Shown: one piece after another, positions 49,751 to 60,998 of the stretch
Position numbering within the stretch: position 1 is the stretch's first letter
How the letters are laid out: the number at the start of each line of letters is the position of its first letter
From: Ramazzottius varieornatus
Taxonomy: Eukaryota > Tardigrada > Eutardigrada > Parachela > Ramazzottiidae
NCBI GenBank assembly: GCA_001949185.1
Contig: BDGG01000001.1
Coordinates: forward strand, 760,015-824,014
DNA: 64,000 bases
Direction of reading: 5' to 3'
Position numbers and translations under genes: made by a program
Notes under the pieces: generated by a model
The model's database searches: none
The model's input: the letters and a program-made list of their open reading frames with translations, nothing else
What the model was told of the DNA's origin: nothing

Positions 49751-50365
49751 CAGTGTTATTTTACTATGACTTTCGGAATTTTAATTCCAATTACCATTAC
49801 TGAAATTCTCCCAGATTCCGTAATCTTAATTGCGAAACGTCTTTCCTCGCAGAATTCCCTATTATCTATTAATTTTACTTATACTGGCAGCAGGCATCTT
49901 AATTATTTTAACTGCTGAAGGATCAAAAACAGACGCAGCGTTCTTTCTTTAATCGCCAAATCAGTACTGCGCAGCAATACATGGTGAGCAAACTGCGGTG
50001 CGCGAAGCGCGCAGTCCCTTTTATAGAACCCTGTGCGCAAGCTATGGTCCTACACCCTACCTAGGGTGTGCTTCGCAGATGGTATTTGATGTCGAACAAC
50101 GAAAACCATTCGGAAAATACCATAGATCTTGCACTTTTGGCCCCGTTTTTGCACTTTCACCTCATTTTAATTGCAGCTTACCACATATTTAATTATCTAT
50201 TTTACTATGCGACCACTCAGGCAATTTTACTGTAATTTTACTACATAGTAAAATTTGGCGGTTGATTTTCGCAATTTCAATTGCCATAGACATTCATAGT
50301 AAAACCAAAAACGCCCGAATTTCAGCCATCTTAAATCATCTATTACGATTATTAAAATAACACTG
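49751..50365. mobile_element. Non-autonomous hAT-like element with 8-bp TSD
   Basis: Left end CAGTGTTATTTTA, right end its exact complement TAAAATAACACTG. The element is flanked on both sides by the direct repeat ATCGGCCC (49743-49750 and 50366-50373), an 8-bp target duplication typical of hAT elements, as is the CAGTG terminus. Inside, the word TTTTACTATG recurs in both orientations near the ends (49760, 50200, 50246, 50296), as subterminal transposase sites often do. It is 615 bp, AT-rich, with no transposase frame. Confidence 0.8.
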
Positions 50366-51043
50366 ATCGGCCCTGTCTCCCTGTGTGAAACGTAGGGAAT
50401 CAAAAAACTAAATTTTGGCTTTAAATTCAATTTTTTACAAAGTTAAGAAAGTGTAAACTGCAAGTCATCGACTTTTCAAAATTTCAAAGTCCGAAGACCG
50501 ACATTTCGAATCAGTGAAAACATATTTTTGGAGTTTTGAAAAAGAGTTACTGGTGAATCATAGTTCTGAAGCGTCAGAAAACCTGGTCACGCACAACCAT
50601 GCTGAATCAACACCTGTCTTGACCTCAGCATCGTTAACATTCACAAAGATGTCATCATCAGTCATCAGTAAATCGTCGATCGGTACATTGGAGGTAGAGA
50701 GCGGAGTAGCGTGAAAAAATCGACGCTAAAGCTGAATCCTCGTATTTACAATAAATCCACGATATCTGTACGCTGCGAAGCTTGTGCTTTTGTGCGCGGC
50801 TTTACGCTCTTCTGCTTGACAGTGAGAAATCACGCTATCTACGCGGTGCGTTTATTTTTTTATTAATGTTTTCAGAATTCCACTTCAAGAAAGGCAGCTC
50901 ATCGAACGTATCTTCCTTAAAGCAAATTCACTTATCAGTGAACACATTCCTAGCATCGCTGAACAATCTTTGAGATGGCGTAATCGGAGCTTAAATATAG
51001 AGACGCCTTCTTCGCTAATGCATGAAGTATTAGCGTGCACTTA
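50366..51043. other. Spacer between two DNA transposons
   Basis: The plus-strand frame 50514-50714 is Ser/Thr-rich and unrecognised. Nothing else supported. Confidence 0.3.
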
Positions 51044-52709
51044 CACTGTCTCCCAATAGTGAGTAACCCCCCACCGCAATTTTTTTGAAGTTTCCATTTC
51101 TCGGTGTAGGAAAGTCCAAACCCTTTGAAATTATTTACGTAAACATAACCATAACCCCACCACCAAACAGCAGTAGTTTCGTAGAGTAAGCTTCTAAGTG
51201 CACCTCAGAAAAATTCAAAGACCCAGAATGCTCACTCAAATGAAACCAACTTCATTATCATCACCATTAGTGAAAAAAATCCGTGTGCCCAAACCCCGAA
51301 TCCGATTTCCCCAAAAATCAACCCGAGTGAGAATCGAACCAAAAGCTACGAAACGTAACACGCAATCAGCTGATTCTATTGTTCCGGCGTTTTGTGGATA
51401 TTTTTCTGAAAATGGCTCCCCAGAGGACAGAGCATAGTCTTGCTATTCGAAATCTCGTCATTAAGAAGCATCTTCTGAAAGTCTCAAACTATGAGATATC
51501 TAGGCAATTGCTTATCCCACGGTGTAGTGTGATCAAGATCGTGAAGAAGTACAAGGAGATGGGAAGCGTCGAGAATAATCCGAGATGTGGACGACCAAGA
51601 AAAACAACCGCTCTGACGGATCGACTGATTGTTCGCAAGGCAGTGAAAGAGCGGCAGAAATCTGCTTCCACTATTGAAGAAGAGATCAAGGCCGGGCTAT
51701 CAGTGTCAGTTTCGGAGGAAACCGTGCGCCGCAGGATCCATGAGAAAGGCTTGCACGGAAGAGTTGGCCGAAAAAAACCTTTGGTCAAACCCCATGCTCA
51801 GAAACTACGTTTGGAATTTTGTAAACGGTATGAGAAACAGCCGGTAAGCTTTTATGACAACATACTATGGTCGGATCTAAATTCAATCTGTTCGGGTCGG
51901 ATGGAAAAGTGATGGTGTGACGAAAACCGGGAGAAGAATTCCTTCCAGAATGCACAGTGCCTACTGTTAAGCACGGCGGGGGAAGTATCATGGTGTGGGG
52001 CTGCTTCTCAAGTTCTGGAGTAGGAAACCTTGTCATTGTCAGAGAAAACATGGATGCTGTGTACTACAAAGCGATTCTGAAGAGAAATTTGAAAGAATCT
52101 GGAAGAAAACTGAAACTGAAGTGAGGGTGGTGGTTTCGGCAGGATAACGATCCAAAACACAAGCCGATGCTTGTGTCGAACTGGCTGAACAAATACCATA
52201 CAAAACAGCTGTTTTGGGCGCCTTATAGTCCTGATCTGAACCCTATCGAACATTTGTGGGCAGAAGTGGAAAGGCGACTAAGGAAAATCGAGTTGAAGAA
52301 CATCGGACAACTGGAAGAAGCTATCGTGGAAGTGTGGTACAATATTGAGCCTGAGTTTTGTCGAAATCTCGTTCATTCGATGCCAAGACGCATTGCTAAG
52401 GTTAAAAAGAACCAGGGCTTTGCATCGGGCTATTGATCCCTGAATAGATTTCAGGAATAGTTGGCAGGAAAATGTTTCTCCCGAGGAGCGGCGCATAGTT
52501 GAATTTATCTCTTTTCGTATCACTTTTTGGTTCCTGGCTGACTGAAAACTTACGCGCAGATGTACTTGACAAATTTAGCTGTAGAAATCTAGAACAAGGT
52601 TTGTTCTTTCGTTTGACTATGCCTCTGCACCAAATAAAATCACTGCGATGAAGATATTCGGCAAAAACTCGAAGTTGAGGTGGGGGTTACTCACTTTTGG
52701 GAGACAGTG
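51044..52709 (+). mobile_element. Tc1-type transposon, 1666 bp
   Basis: Terminal inverted repeats CACTGTCTCCCAATAGTGAG and CTCACTTTTGGGAGACAGTG, extended by TAACCCCC/GGGGGTTA, are flanked by TA dinucleotides (51042-51043 and 52710-52711), as expected for TA target duplication. Length and the single transposase gene fit Tc1/mariner elements. The ends are well preserved although the gene is broken. Confidence 0.9.
51412..52434 (+). pseudogene. Tc1-like transposase, broken
   Basis: The start Met at 51412 leads into a paired-type DNA-binding region (ISRQLLIPRCSVIKIVKKYK), the GRPRKTT hinge and a second helix-turn-helix. The DDE domain follows: ILWSD, then after a small frameshift near 51885 the frame continues through GGGSIMVWGCFSSSG, QDNDPKH and SPDLNPIEHLWAEVE (DD34E spacing by motif). 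In-frame TGA stops occur at about 51918 (where Trp is usual) and 52122. The gene is therefore inactive, though the C-terminal frame to 52434 is intact. Confidence 0.88.
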
Positions 52710-53087
52710 TAATTACGCGGTGGAAACCTGAGTCAGCCCCGCTGCGCGGACTGTTGCGGGCTGGCATTCGCGCTATATTGCGCTGATCCACCTATAGTCC
52801 CTATACAATTTGCGCTGACGCGTGGAACAGCGTGGTACCGCGTGACCACGCTGCTACGAGCTCTAATTGAAGGTGGAGACTTCGGAGCAGTAGCGCCGCC
52901 ACGTCCACCACACGGTTATGCAGTCCGCGGAAATGGCGATCGACTCCAAAACCGATGACGAGGCAGCCGACAGCGATATCTGCGCCGAGCCCGATGACGG
53001 TGACGACATGGATTTCCATGAGGGAGATTCTAAATATTTTTATTCCGCATCTACTTTGTATCTAGCTTTCAATCGCTATCAATTTCT

Positions 53088-53225
53088 TTTGGCGAAGGCT
53101 CCTCTCACCACCGACACCACCGAAGGGCTCATCTCACCACCGGTTTTAATTGACACACCACCGATGGGCTCCTCTCACCACTAATATTTAAACTTTTGAC
53201 ACCACCAACGGCTCATCGCACCACC
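53088..53225. repeat. Imperfect CTCACCACCG repeat
   Basis: CTCMTCTCACCACC and GACACCACCGA words recur about every 30-45 bases (53096, 53128, 53170, 53205). It is low-complexity and the open frame 52918-53184 passes through it, so that frame is not trusted. Confidence 0.5.
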
Positions 53226-53307
53226 GCCCAGAATTTTATTTCAACTGGAGGTGACCGAAATACGAGAAACTAGGTAGTATGTCCGTAATCTGTCGCTGGA
53301 AGAACAC

Positions 53308-53383
53308 GTCATCCTGTGGGTGACAAAGAACTCTCAGAAGTGGGTGTCATCCTGTGGGTGACCAAGGACTCTCAGAAGTACCA
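53308..53383. repeat. Two tandem copies of a 38-bp unit
   Basis: 53308-53345 and 53346-53383 both begin GTCATCCTGTGGGTGACMAA and share TCTCAGAAGT; they differ at about five positions. A simple local duplication. Confidence 0.8.
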
Positions 53384-53454
53384 CAGTGTACATATTCATT
53401 TGGACAAACAGCTATTCAAGAACCATGATTTCCGGGGCGACCCTGCGATCGGCG

Positions 53455-55156
53455 TTAGGTTGCGGCTCCGGTGCCCATTGGGCCAAATACGCCACCGCGT
53501 CGTCCGGCGTAATAAAGGTGATTTAGAACAACTCGCTCGGCTGCGCGCCCGGGTCTACGCTTAACCTTTGTTGCGCTCTTTGCGCTAAAACTCGAACTCA
53601 CCCAGCTAAGCAGATTTTGTCCAGAGAAAGATGCCTCTCTGGGGTTCTTCTTTGCAGCAATTTCAGCAGCAAATGCCAGCGCGAAGAACGCACAGTCGAC
53701 GCTGTTAACTTGGTCTTGTACTGATTCATTTTGACAGCGGAGTTCTTCCTCGCCTTGAGAATAGCACAGCCATAGCTCGTGCTTGACCTGCCAGGTCAAC
53801 GCCACGCTTGGTTTGCTGTCAAACAAGCTCAGATCTCGTGTGGTCGGGTTCCATGCACTAGCCAACAAGTGATTAGCGCCATTGAAGTGCACTTGAACGC
53901 ATGTGCTTGTTTTGTCAAGTCTTCGAAAGTCTGGGTCGTGTAATCGGTCCGGCGTGAGTAATCCCGAAATGGCTCCTCCACCACGTTGGGCTAGCAGCAC
54001 GGCCGTCGCCCATACAATGCTCGGGCAAACTGTCTGGTTCCGCACAACACGCGCAATTTCAGTAACAGTAACAGCTGGGTTCTCAAAGCACGCATGGCGT
54101 AATCGTTCAGTAGTTTACCGAAAGTCGTAAAGACTGCTTGGTACGTGGCACCGACTCGAACTATCGCGTTTGTTTGTCTGATTGAGAAACCAAGTGAAGG
54201 TAGATGCGCGTACTTTTCCACCGCAGAACCTGTACAAGATCTCGCTAAACTCCGACAGTGCAGGCGCAGTCCTCGCGTCATATGTATAGCTGCTTTCAAG
54301 GCGTGGAAGAAACTCTCGATGGTATTGTTAGTGTTGTTTCCGTAGGTACGGACATTACGAAATGGGTAGGCCCATGACTCTCTACAGTCGTACCAGTTAT
54401 CCTGCAGATAGTCTCGAAACTCTTCCGTCATGGTGCCATCGTTAATGAGGTCTTGCCAGTTTTTCTCGAAGTTGTCTTTATTGTAGCAGTGCGCAGCTTT
54501 GTCGAAGAGCTGGTAAATGCGCAGTCTGTCCTCCTTCACGTTTGGCAGTCTTCCGATCTTAGTCTTCATCCACTTCACCACATGAAACACGCACAGTAAC
54601 GGTCTAGCTTAAGGTAGTTCTCTCTTCAGCAAAGCAATCTCGTGAAAGTCCTTGTCCGTAAAAGCTACTTCAACCCTTTCTCAATACTCTGGATGGGCGT
54701 CCTTGAAGGACTGAAGAAGGCCAAGTTCTCCTCTTTTTCCGACGAAAGCTGCCTGACCAACACCATTCTTGTCTTCACACATAATGGCATACAGGCAAAA
54801 GCCTTCCCGGTTAATCTTGTAAGTAGCATCGATGAAGATTACTTCAGGGGGTACCACGGAAGTTTTTCGTGGTACCCCCTGAAGTACTGGTAAAATGATG
54901 CATATCCATCTTCCCGCTGCCTGGATAATCCGGATCGACATTTGGGCACAAACCACGTTTGCTTTGACATTTTTTCAAGAAGGAATAAACATAGCCAAGC
55001 ATCGCATGATGGTTGAATTTGCTCATATGCACTTGAGGAGAATGCTGTTGCGTAACAGGTACCGGGAAGTGGAATCTTAGAGCCGCAGCGACTGATGCGC
55101 GAATGGAAGTCAGTTGTTGTTGCAGATTGTAACAACTTTAAGCGAAGGTGTCCCAC
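53455..55156 (-). pseudogene. MULE-type transposase relic with Ulp1-like protease region
   Basis: Reading the minus strand: a Cys/His-containing leader (to about 54900), then EVIFIDATYKINREGFCLYA (first catalytic Asp of Mutator-like transposases), VAFTDKDFHEIALLKRELP, CVFHVVKW (the CxxH motif), and NTNNTIESFFHALK. Two in-frame stops fall in the middle part (TGA near 54686, where Trp is expected, and TAA near 54608), and a frameshift lies near 54060. Past the shift the frame gives HFNGANHLLASAW, LFDSK and QDQVNSVDCAFFALAFA, a His-Asp-Gln-Cys order like Ulp1/C48 peptidases, which some MULEs carry. The copy is dead. A hairpin at 54840-54886 also interrupts it. Confidence 0.75.
54840..54886. repeat. 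19-bp-arm hairpin inside the MULE relic
   Basis: TACTTCAGGGGGTACCACG at 54840-54858 is exactly complementary to 54868-54886 around a 9-base loop. It falls where the transposase frame should enter the first-Asp motif and breaks the frame there, so it looks like a snap-back insertion of local sequence. Confidence 0.75.
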
Positions 55157-55455
55157 TTACACCTACAAAGGTGGCTTTGTCGCTTCTGCCTCATGGCTTT
55201 TGGCAATTTTCTAAGACGGACGTTGAGAAAACTGCAGATCTGCAATTCCGGAGGTGTTTTCCAGGAACGACTGGCTGAAACAGATGAGTGTTCTAAGTGG
55301 CGCACACGTTCAGCCAACGGCTACAAGAATGTGCGCGACCGAAGACAACGATCTGGCTTCATTCATTTGCCCACGTCACAATTTTCATGACTGACTTAGT
55401 GAGAACAATGTGAGAAATACAGAGCCAAACGTGTCAATACATTCTTGATATTTTA

Positions 55456-57169
55456 GTGCGTGATACAGAGAAGGAAGATTTTTCTGGTTCGGGTTCTGAG
55501 GAGGAAGATGGAGTGGAAACTGATGCACAACCAACCGAATTCCAGATTCCGTTACCCATCGAGGAAGTGTTTCCGAAGCCCGTCACCGAAGAGCACGAGA
55601 AAGGTGATAAAAGATCAAAACCAAATGTTAAAAAAATTATTACTACTTCCGCTGCATTGTCGCGCACCATTTCTACCATATTCTAAATTCAGCAAAAAAG
55701 TTAGCACGATGCTTTTCGTGCGTCCAAAGGTCTAAGTCGGACCTACGCGAATAATCGGCGAGCTGTGACAGCTGAGGGAATTAGGCGACAGATACGGAAA
55801 AGAAGACATGCGGTCCCACGATGCGATCCTGCTTCAATGCAGTACTTGGCAGAGCAGCTTCGACATCTGACTACACACCCCAACGGTCGCCGGTTTTCTG
55901 CTCACATGATGGCTTACGCTGCCGCCCTTATGCACCAGGGAGAAAGGGCTTACCGCATCGTCCAACGGTCCCATAGCAATATTCTACCGTCGGTCAGGAA
56001 CCTTTTTATACAAAGGTTCATCTCATCAAGTCATGGATGAACAACTGGTTAAACGTGCCCGCTCAACCGTTTCTTTATCCCGAATTCCCGAGCTCGTCTG
56101 CACCACTTAACCAACGAGCACAATTTACGCACCTCAAGAAGGTGTACGACCAGGACAAGTTGACGCTGCTGAAGTCGAGCCGCTTGACCAGGAAGTCTGT
56201 CCGACCGCAGCCCATTGAGAGACAGAATGTTAAGCGCGCTCTCGTGAACTTCGACAGCTCTACCATTGCATCGCTTCAGCTGTACGCATCGCACGATCCG
56301 AACGCCTACATGGGGTAAGGTAAAGCCTCCCAAAAAACCCCAACATGTTCATATGGGAGATCAGACAACGAACCCGAAAGAAGGGTTTCTCCAGAGGGCG
56401 CACGTTTGCACTTTTATCGGCTGAAAGCATGCACCACTTGGCATAACGATCTTTTGACTTTAATTGCTTCCCCAAGTGGCGCACGTTTGCGCTGTCTGTA
56501 TCCCGCGACCCGCATGCAGATTCCCCGACAAAAAAATCGGTGAACAAACCCGACAAAACAATTATTCCAAGTGGCGCGCGCTTCGAGCTTTTTCTCGATG
56601 TTTATTTTTGATTGACTGATTTAAATAGTTTATAGGTTCGAGCAGACAGTAACTATGCTGGACGTCATGTCCAGATGGTGGCCATCATGAATATCCACTC
56701 CATGTCTGCTGGCCGGCGATTTCGCAGCGAGACGTCTCTCCCGTTCACTCGAGTGGACGATGAGCGCCTAACATGGCTAGACCAGTTCTGTCTTTGGGCA
56801 TCAAACTGGTCCGCTGGATGCAAGAGACTGACCGACAAGAACACCAAATCACCGGGCCTCACGACCACCACATTTAAGGCTCTCATCCGGACAACGCGAG
56901 GTGTAGTTCAGCTCATTCGCACGCTTTTGACTTCCGGCGCGTTTGAGTACGTTCTCACCGGTAAATTCCAGAGCGACACTATCGAGGCCCGCTTTGGATG
57001 CTACCGTAACCGTGCTGGGTATCAGCCCCTGGTCACAGCTACCGACTTGTTTTTTTGCCCAGAGCCGCATTCAGGTAAATCGAAAAGTTTTCTAAAATTA
57101 TTGTGCTTGATGGAAGGTATTTTCTGGGAAATTTTCTTTACGCCGCGGAACACGTTTTTTAATTTATAG
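55456..57169 (+). pseudogene. P-element-like (THAP9-type) transposase relic
   Basis: Successive plus-strand frames carry P-element transposase blocks. 55765-56040 has RFSAHMMAYAAALMHQGERA and LPSVRNL, the segment ahead of the RNase-H-like core. 56037-56318 has LTRKSVRPQPIERQNVKRAL and FDSSTIASLQLYA, matching the LTxxHIxPxxFxKMxVxxA block. 56675-57169 has YVLTGKFQSDTIEARFGCYR, the conserved C-terminal helix pair. Spacers of 340 bp without frame support, an acidic leader (55456-55686) in another frame and no single open frame suggest introns plus decay. No clear THAP zinc finger was identified and ends were not found. Confidence 0.65.
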
Positions 57170-57973
57170 ATGAATCAACATCTGATGGGGCACAAGTGCA
57201 CGTTTGGCACCGTTGAGCTGTTCAAGTGTTCAAGCCAATGAAACGAAACTTCTGGCAAAACAATCAGCCGCTTCGTGTTCGGATGGTAGAAAACCCAAGA
57301 AAGCACGGCAAGACCATGAAGCTGTCGAGATAATAGTAAGTTCCACACGTCCTCTGTCCTTGTTAGTAACTCCACCATTAGCAGTGTATAGTTCACCTCT
57401 CTACACTGTTTCAGCAGTTCCAGAGTGACGGAAAGAGTGGGAGAAGCGACGCAGTGGAACTGTTTGAACGCGATCGGTGTGTCTGTGAGCGCTGAGTAAA
57501 TAAAGATTCTCATAAGCGATCCTGCCTGTCTGGTTCTGCTGCCCACTGGCCAGCTTGTCTGACCTCTTCTGTAGCCCACTGCCGACTTTCCCCAGTTAGC
57601 TATTTGAGGCCAAAGAGTTTCACGGCCTGAACCCTTTAGAGTGGCTTTGTTCATGTGATCGATGTGTTTACTGCCGACTTCGCGTGGTATCCAAGCTGTA
57701 GCATGAAAGCATATGCTATCGATTAGTCTGAATCACGGCAGACGAGGGAATGCTCAACTGTAAGACCAAGCAGACGCATTTCAAATCTAACCTGAAATGT
57801 CGTAGACTGCAGCAGAAAAGCATGCCCCTCTTTCAAACCACGCAATTCAGAGGCTGGCACAGCAGCACTGAATTACATGGCTGAGCTGGGTTCGCAAGCT
57901 CCCGTATAGGAATCGTGTTGTCTGCTAGATACTTTGCTTGCGCGGATTCTTCATATGTATATCACGAGAAACT

Positions 57974-58723
57974 ATGGATAATCCGCCCGAAAAGAGCAAC
58001 TGGAAGTCCTGGATACGTCCGTCTGTCGCTCTAAAATTTCTACAATTTGTAGTTCGCATGGAAGCTTGGACTAGTTCTCCATTCTTGTTGACTGTTTTGG
58101 CTATATTTAACATTATCCTCGGCGTTGTCAACGGTCTTCAGTCTTTGCGTTTTCCTGGTCTACCAGCAGAAACCCATTACAGAAACAAGTTCTTCTTCCA
58201 TCTAATTTTTGGCTCAGCTTTCATCTTGTACGAGACACTTCGCCGAATTTATACCAAACCCGAAACTCAGAGGATCGACTGTAAAGCTGCGACAAAATTC
58301 GAATGGGATATTACGGGCATTCCGCTGTTAAGCATCATATTACTGTTGATCATACGTTTCTACCCTAATGAACTATTGTGCGTTCCGCCTGCTTGTCCCA
58401 ACTCCAACGATAACGCTGTTTGGATTCAATCACGCACTTGGCCATTGTCTGCTCCAGAAATCGACTTACCTGCTATCCTGTATCGCGTAAGAATTTCGGG
58501 TATGAATAATCCAGCCTTGTGTTTAAAGGCCAGACATATATATGCAAAATGGTGCATTCTCCGAGCGTACAACGCTGTCATCTGTTAATACAGTCTATAT
58601 CAGCAAAGTTGATCCCTTCCACTAAGAGTTTCAATCAAAACTCCAGTTTTGCGCAATTAATTTCAGCCTTTTTGTGCTTGTAGTGTAGACTATTCCTCGG
58701 GTTGTAAAGTGCGTCATGGCTGA
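57974..58723 (+). CDS. Small multi-pass membrane protein A, unrecognised
   Basis: Exons 57974-58486 and 58667-58723 join in phase 0 (donor GTAAGA, acceptor TTTCAG) to 189 residues. The product has three likely membrane segments: FLLTVLAIFNIILGVVNG, FFFHLIFGSAFILYETLRRI and IPLLSIILLLIIRF. It has a short Cys-containing tail. No family is recognised. The segment GSAFILYETLRRIYTKPETQ resembles GTLAACFYKSIRRIFITLED in the gene at 59.9-61.0 kb, with Arg-Arg-Ile and a Gln-Arg-Ile at the same spacing, so the two may be paralogues. Confidence 0.5.
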
Positions 58724-58732
58724 TGCAGCCAG

Positions 58733-58912
58733 CACACGTACACGCAATTTGCCTAATTATCGGCCGGGACAGAATTATCGGCCACCGGCCGAGAGCGGCA
58801 GCGCATCGATTGATTAGTTTGATTGCTCAGATTCAGCTGGCAGCCGTCGCTTTCGACCGGTGGCCAGTAACTTTGTCCCGGCCGATGATTAGGCAAATTG
58901 AGTGTACTTGTG
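58733..58912. repeat. MITE, ~180 bp
   Basis: The terminal inverted repeats extend roughly 75 bp: CGCAATTTGCCTAATTATCG and GGCCGGGACA at the left mirror TGTCCCGGCCGATGATTAGG and CAAATTGAGTG at the right, with CCACCGGCC/GGCCGGTGG-like pairing further in. It starts about ten bases after the stop codon of the preceding gene and has no coding frame. Confidence 0.75.
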
Positions 58913-59133
58913 GTTTTGACACAACGGAAAGTGCAAAGGGAGCGAAACGTGCCCTTTATGAAAAACAGTCTTGTAAATCGAAAACTTAAGATCTCCGATC
59001 GAAATTTGTTTAACTGTGTGACGTACATTTTGGTTTAACATAGCAATGCCAGAAACCCCAAATTTTCGGAACTTTTAGGTCTCTGTCTCTGAGCAATCGA
59101 CGATTTACCGGGTTTTCCATTGTATTTGGCCGA

Positions 59134-59424
59134 GTGCGGGAAATCCGAATTCCGCTTTCGGGCTCAATCAAACTCGGTGCCATTTTCACCGAAGGTGAAG
59201 AACTGCCAGTTCTAGCAGCTCTGCACGGTGATCAGATTCGTTACCGTGTCTCCAGAAGTTTTCTCGTGGATATGGGAAAACGTCACGGAGCAGGCTACAC
59301 GGGGTACAACCCATGGATGGAGAAATGCCCACTGCTTTTCTCAGCACCGTCCTTTTCAAATACGTCTTTCATGTATCGATGGTGGAGGGGTCTGCCCTTT
59401 TTTAGATATTTAACACAGCGCTGA
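59134..59424 (+). other. Orphan open frame, doubtful
   Basis: The frame opens before 59134 and contains SGSIKLGAIFTEGEELPVLA, which faintly recalls the start of the amino-terminal domain of ionotropic glutamate receptors (xIxIGAIFTEDE). The rest (HGDQIRYRVSRSFLVDMGKR) does not follow that family clearly. No splice partners were found. It may be an exon relic or chance. Confidence 0.2.
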
Positions 59425-59896
59425 AAGTTTTTCGGTGTCAGTGGAAACCTAGTTGAAAAGCTGTTTTTGAGACATTTTGGACGACCTCGGTTCAGCTGAC
59501 TGGAGTCTCCAGAAGACTATTTGAAAATTCAGAATTTATACCGCACTAGATGGAGAATTTATATAGCTCTGGATTGATACCAAAACATGCATACAAAACG
59601 TTTCGCGCAACTGAGCTGAGCTCTGAGGTTTTTCTGACGACCAGTGTGGTGGTGCAGCAGGGTCGAAGTATTATTTTCGCCTACCCTAGTCCGTTTTAAT
59701 TTTGCCTGTGACTCATGGAGCCCGACGCTTCCATTGAGCCACCGCACACAACGTATAAAAACGATTGGGGATTCCGATGAAATTAAGTGGGATGGGTAAA
59801 TTCTTGTTTGGTGGGAGCACGGGACTTTCCAAGTAAAGGGATCAACTTTTACTGATACAGACTGCATGTAAGGTAAGTTTATCCCTGCTGTTGTAC

Positions 59897-60998
59897 ATGG
59901 CGTGGCTCGGTACGTATCATTATTCTTCTCCTCCCCAATTATCCGCCGTAATGCCAGCTCATTCTGCATCAACCACCTTGCTACGGTCGACGAATCTGGT
60001 TCTCAGAATTCTAACCTGCGTACTTTTTGAATTTCAGTCCTGACATTCGGAACAACGTGGCTCGCTGGATGTGGCCAGATATTATCTCTTCTCGTTTGGT
60101 GTTCAGGTCGTGATCTGTCAGTTCGCAAGATGCTGCAATCTGCATCCTATGGCCGAGTGGATTTGACCATGTGGAGAGAATTGGATTTTAAACATTCCGC
60201 GCCGAAAAAATATCCGAATAAAGCTGATATTGCACTATTGTGCACGTCTCTGGGCACTGCATCCATCGCAATGCTGAATGTATTTGTCCTTAGACAAACG
60301 GACCAGCCGTGCCATCGTTCCGCTGATGCTCATCCTCTGATGAATGGCATATACATCAGCTTGATCCTATCGACTGGTATTCTTGGTGTAACGGGTGCAA
60401 GTTGGATATGCGGGTACATTGCTAGTAGATTAAATACAACAGTGGACGCTTTAGGATGTGTATATCTAGCTCTGTATTTGACGTTAATGGATACAGTCCG
60501 AAGTAAATACGCTGTCTTCGCCTACCAGAAATATGGTGGAAACTTCGCTCGCGAAAATTCAGCAGGTTATAACTGCCTCGACTACTGGATGATGCTGTTC
60601 ATTGGTAAACAACACATACAACAAACAGTTTGTGATAAGAAAGCTCCGGGCCCTTTTTATTGACCATGCTGCTGCAAGGCCTTGACAAGACTTTTGTTCG
60701 CAAGTAACAATCGTCACTCACTAGATAATTAGTCTCTGTTTCTAACAAAAGTGGTGGCTTAACTTTGATGCGTCGAGTGGAAGTATTGTTTGCTATTACA
60801 GGAACTCTCGCGGCATGTTTCTACAAGTCTATCCGAAGGATATTCATCACGCTGGAAGACCAGCGGATATCTGATATTGGCTCCATCGAAAAATGGCTAT
60901 GTTGTTCCCAGAGCAGGAGTCTCGGTTTTCAGTCGTTGATGCAATACGTATACTGCTCGCTGACAGGTTCGGGTTCGGTAAAACATGATTTACCGTGA
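59897..60998 (+). CDS. Multi-pass membrane protein B, unrecognised
   Basis: Three exons join in frame to 258 residues: 59897-59909, 60038-60604, 60802-60998. The first coding exon is only 13 nt (MAWL plus one base) and joins VLTFGTTWLAGCGQILSLLV, a plausible first membrane segment or signal anchor. Further segments: LLCTSLGTASIAMLNVFVL, IYISLILSTGILGVTGASWI and GCVYLALYLTLMDTV. A last segment spans the final junction (WMMLFIG|TLAACFYKSIRR). It is likely a four- or five-pass membrane protein of unknown role. The final exon resembles part of protein A upstream. The start rests on the phase match of a tiny exon and is tentative. Confidence 0.5.
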
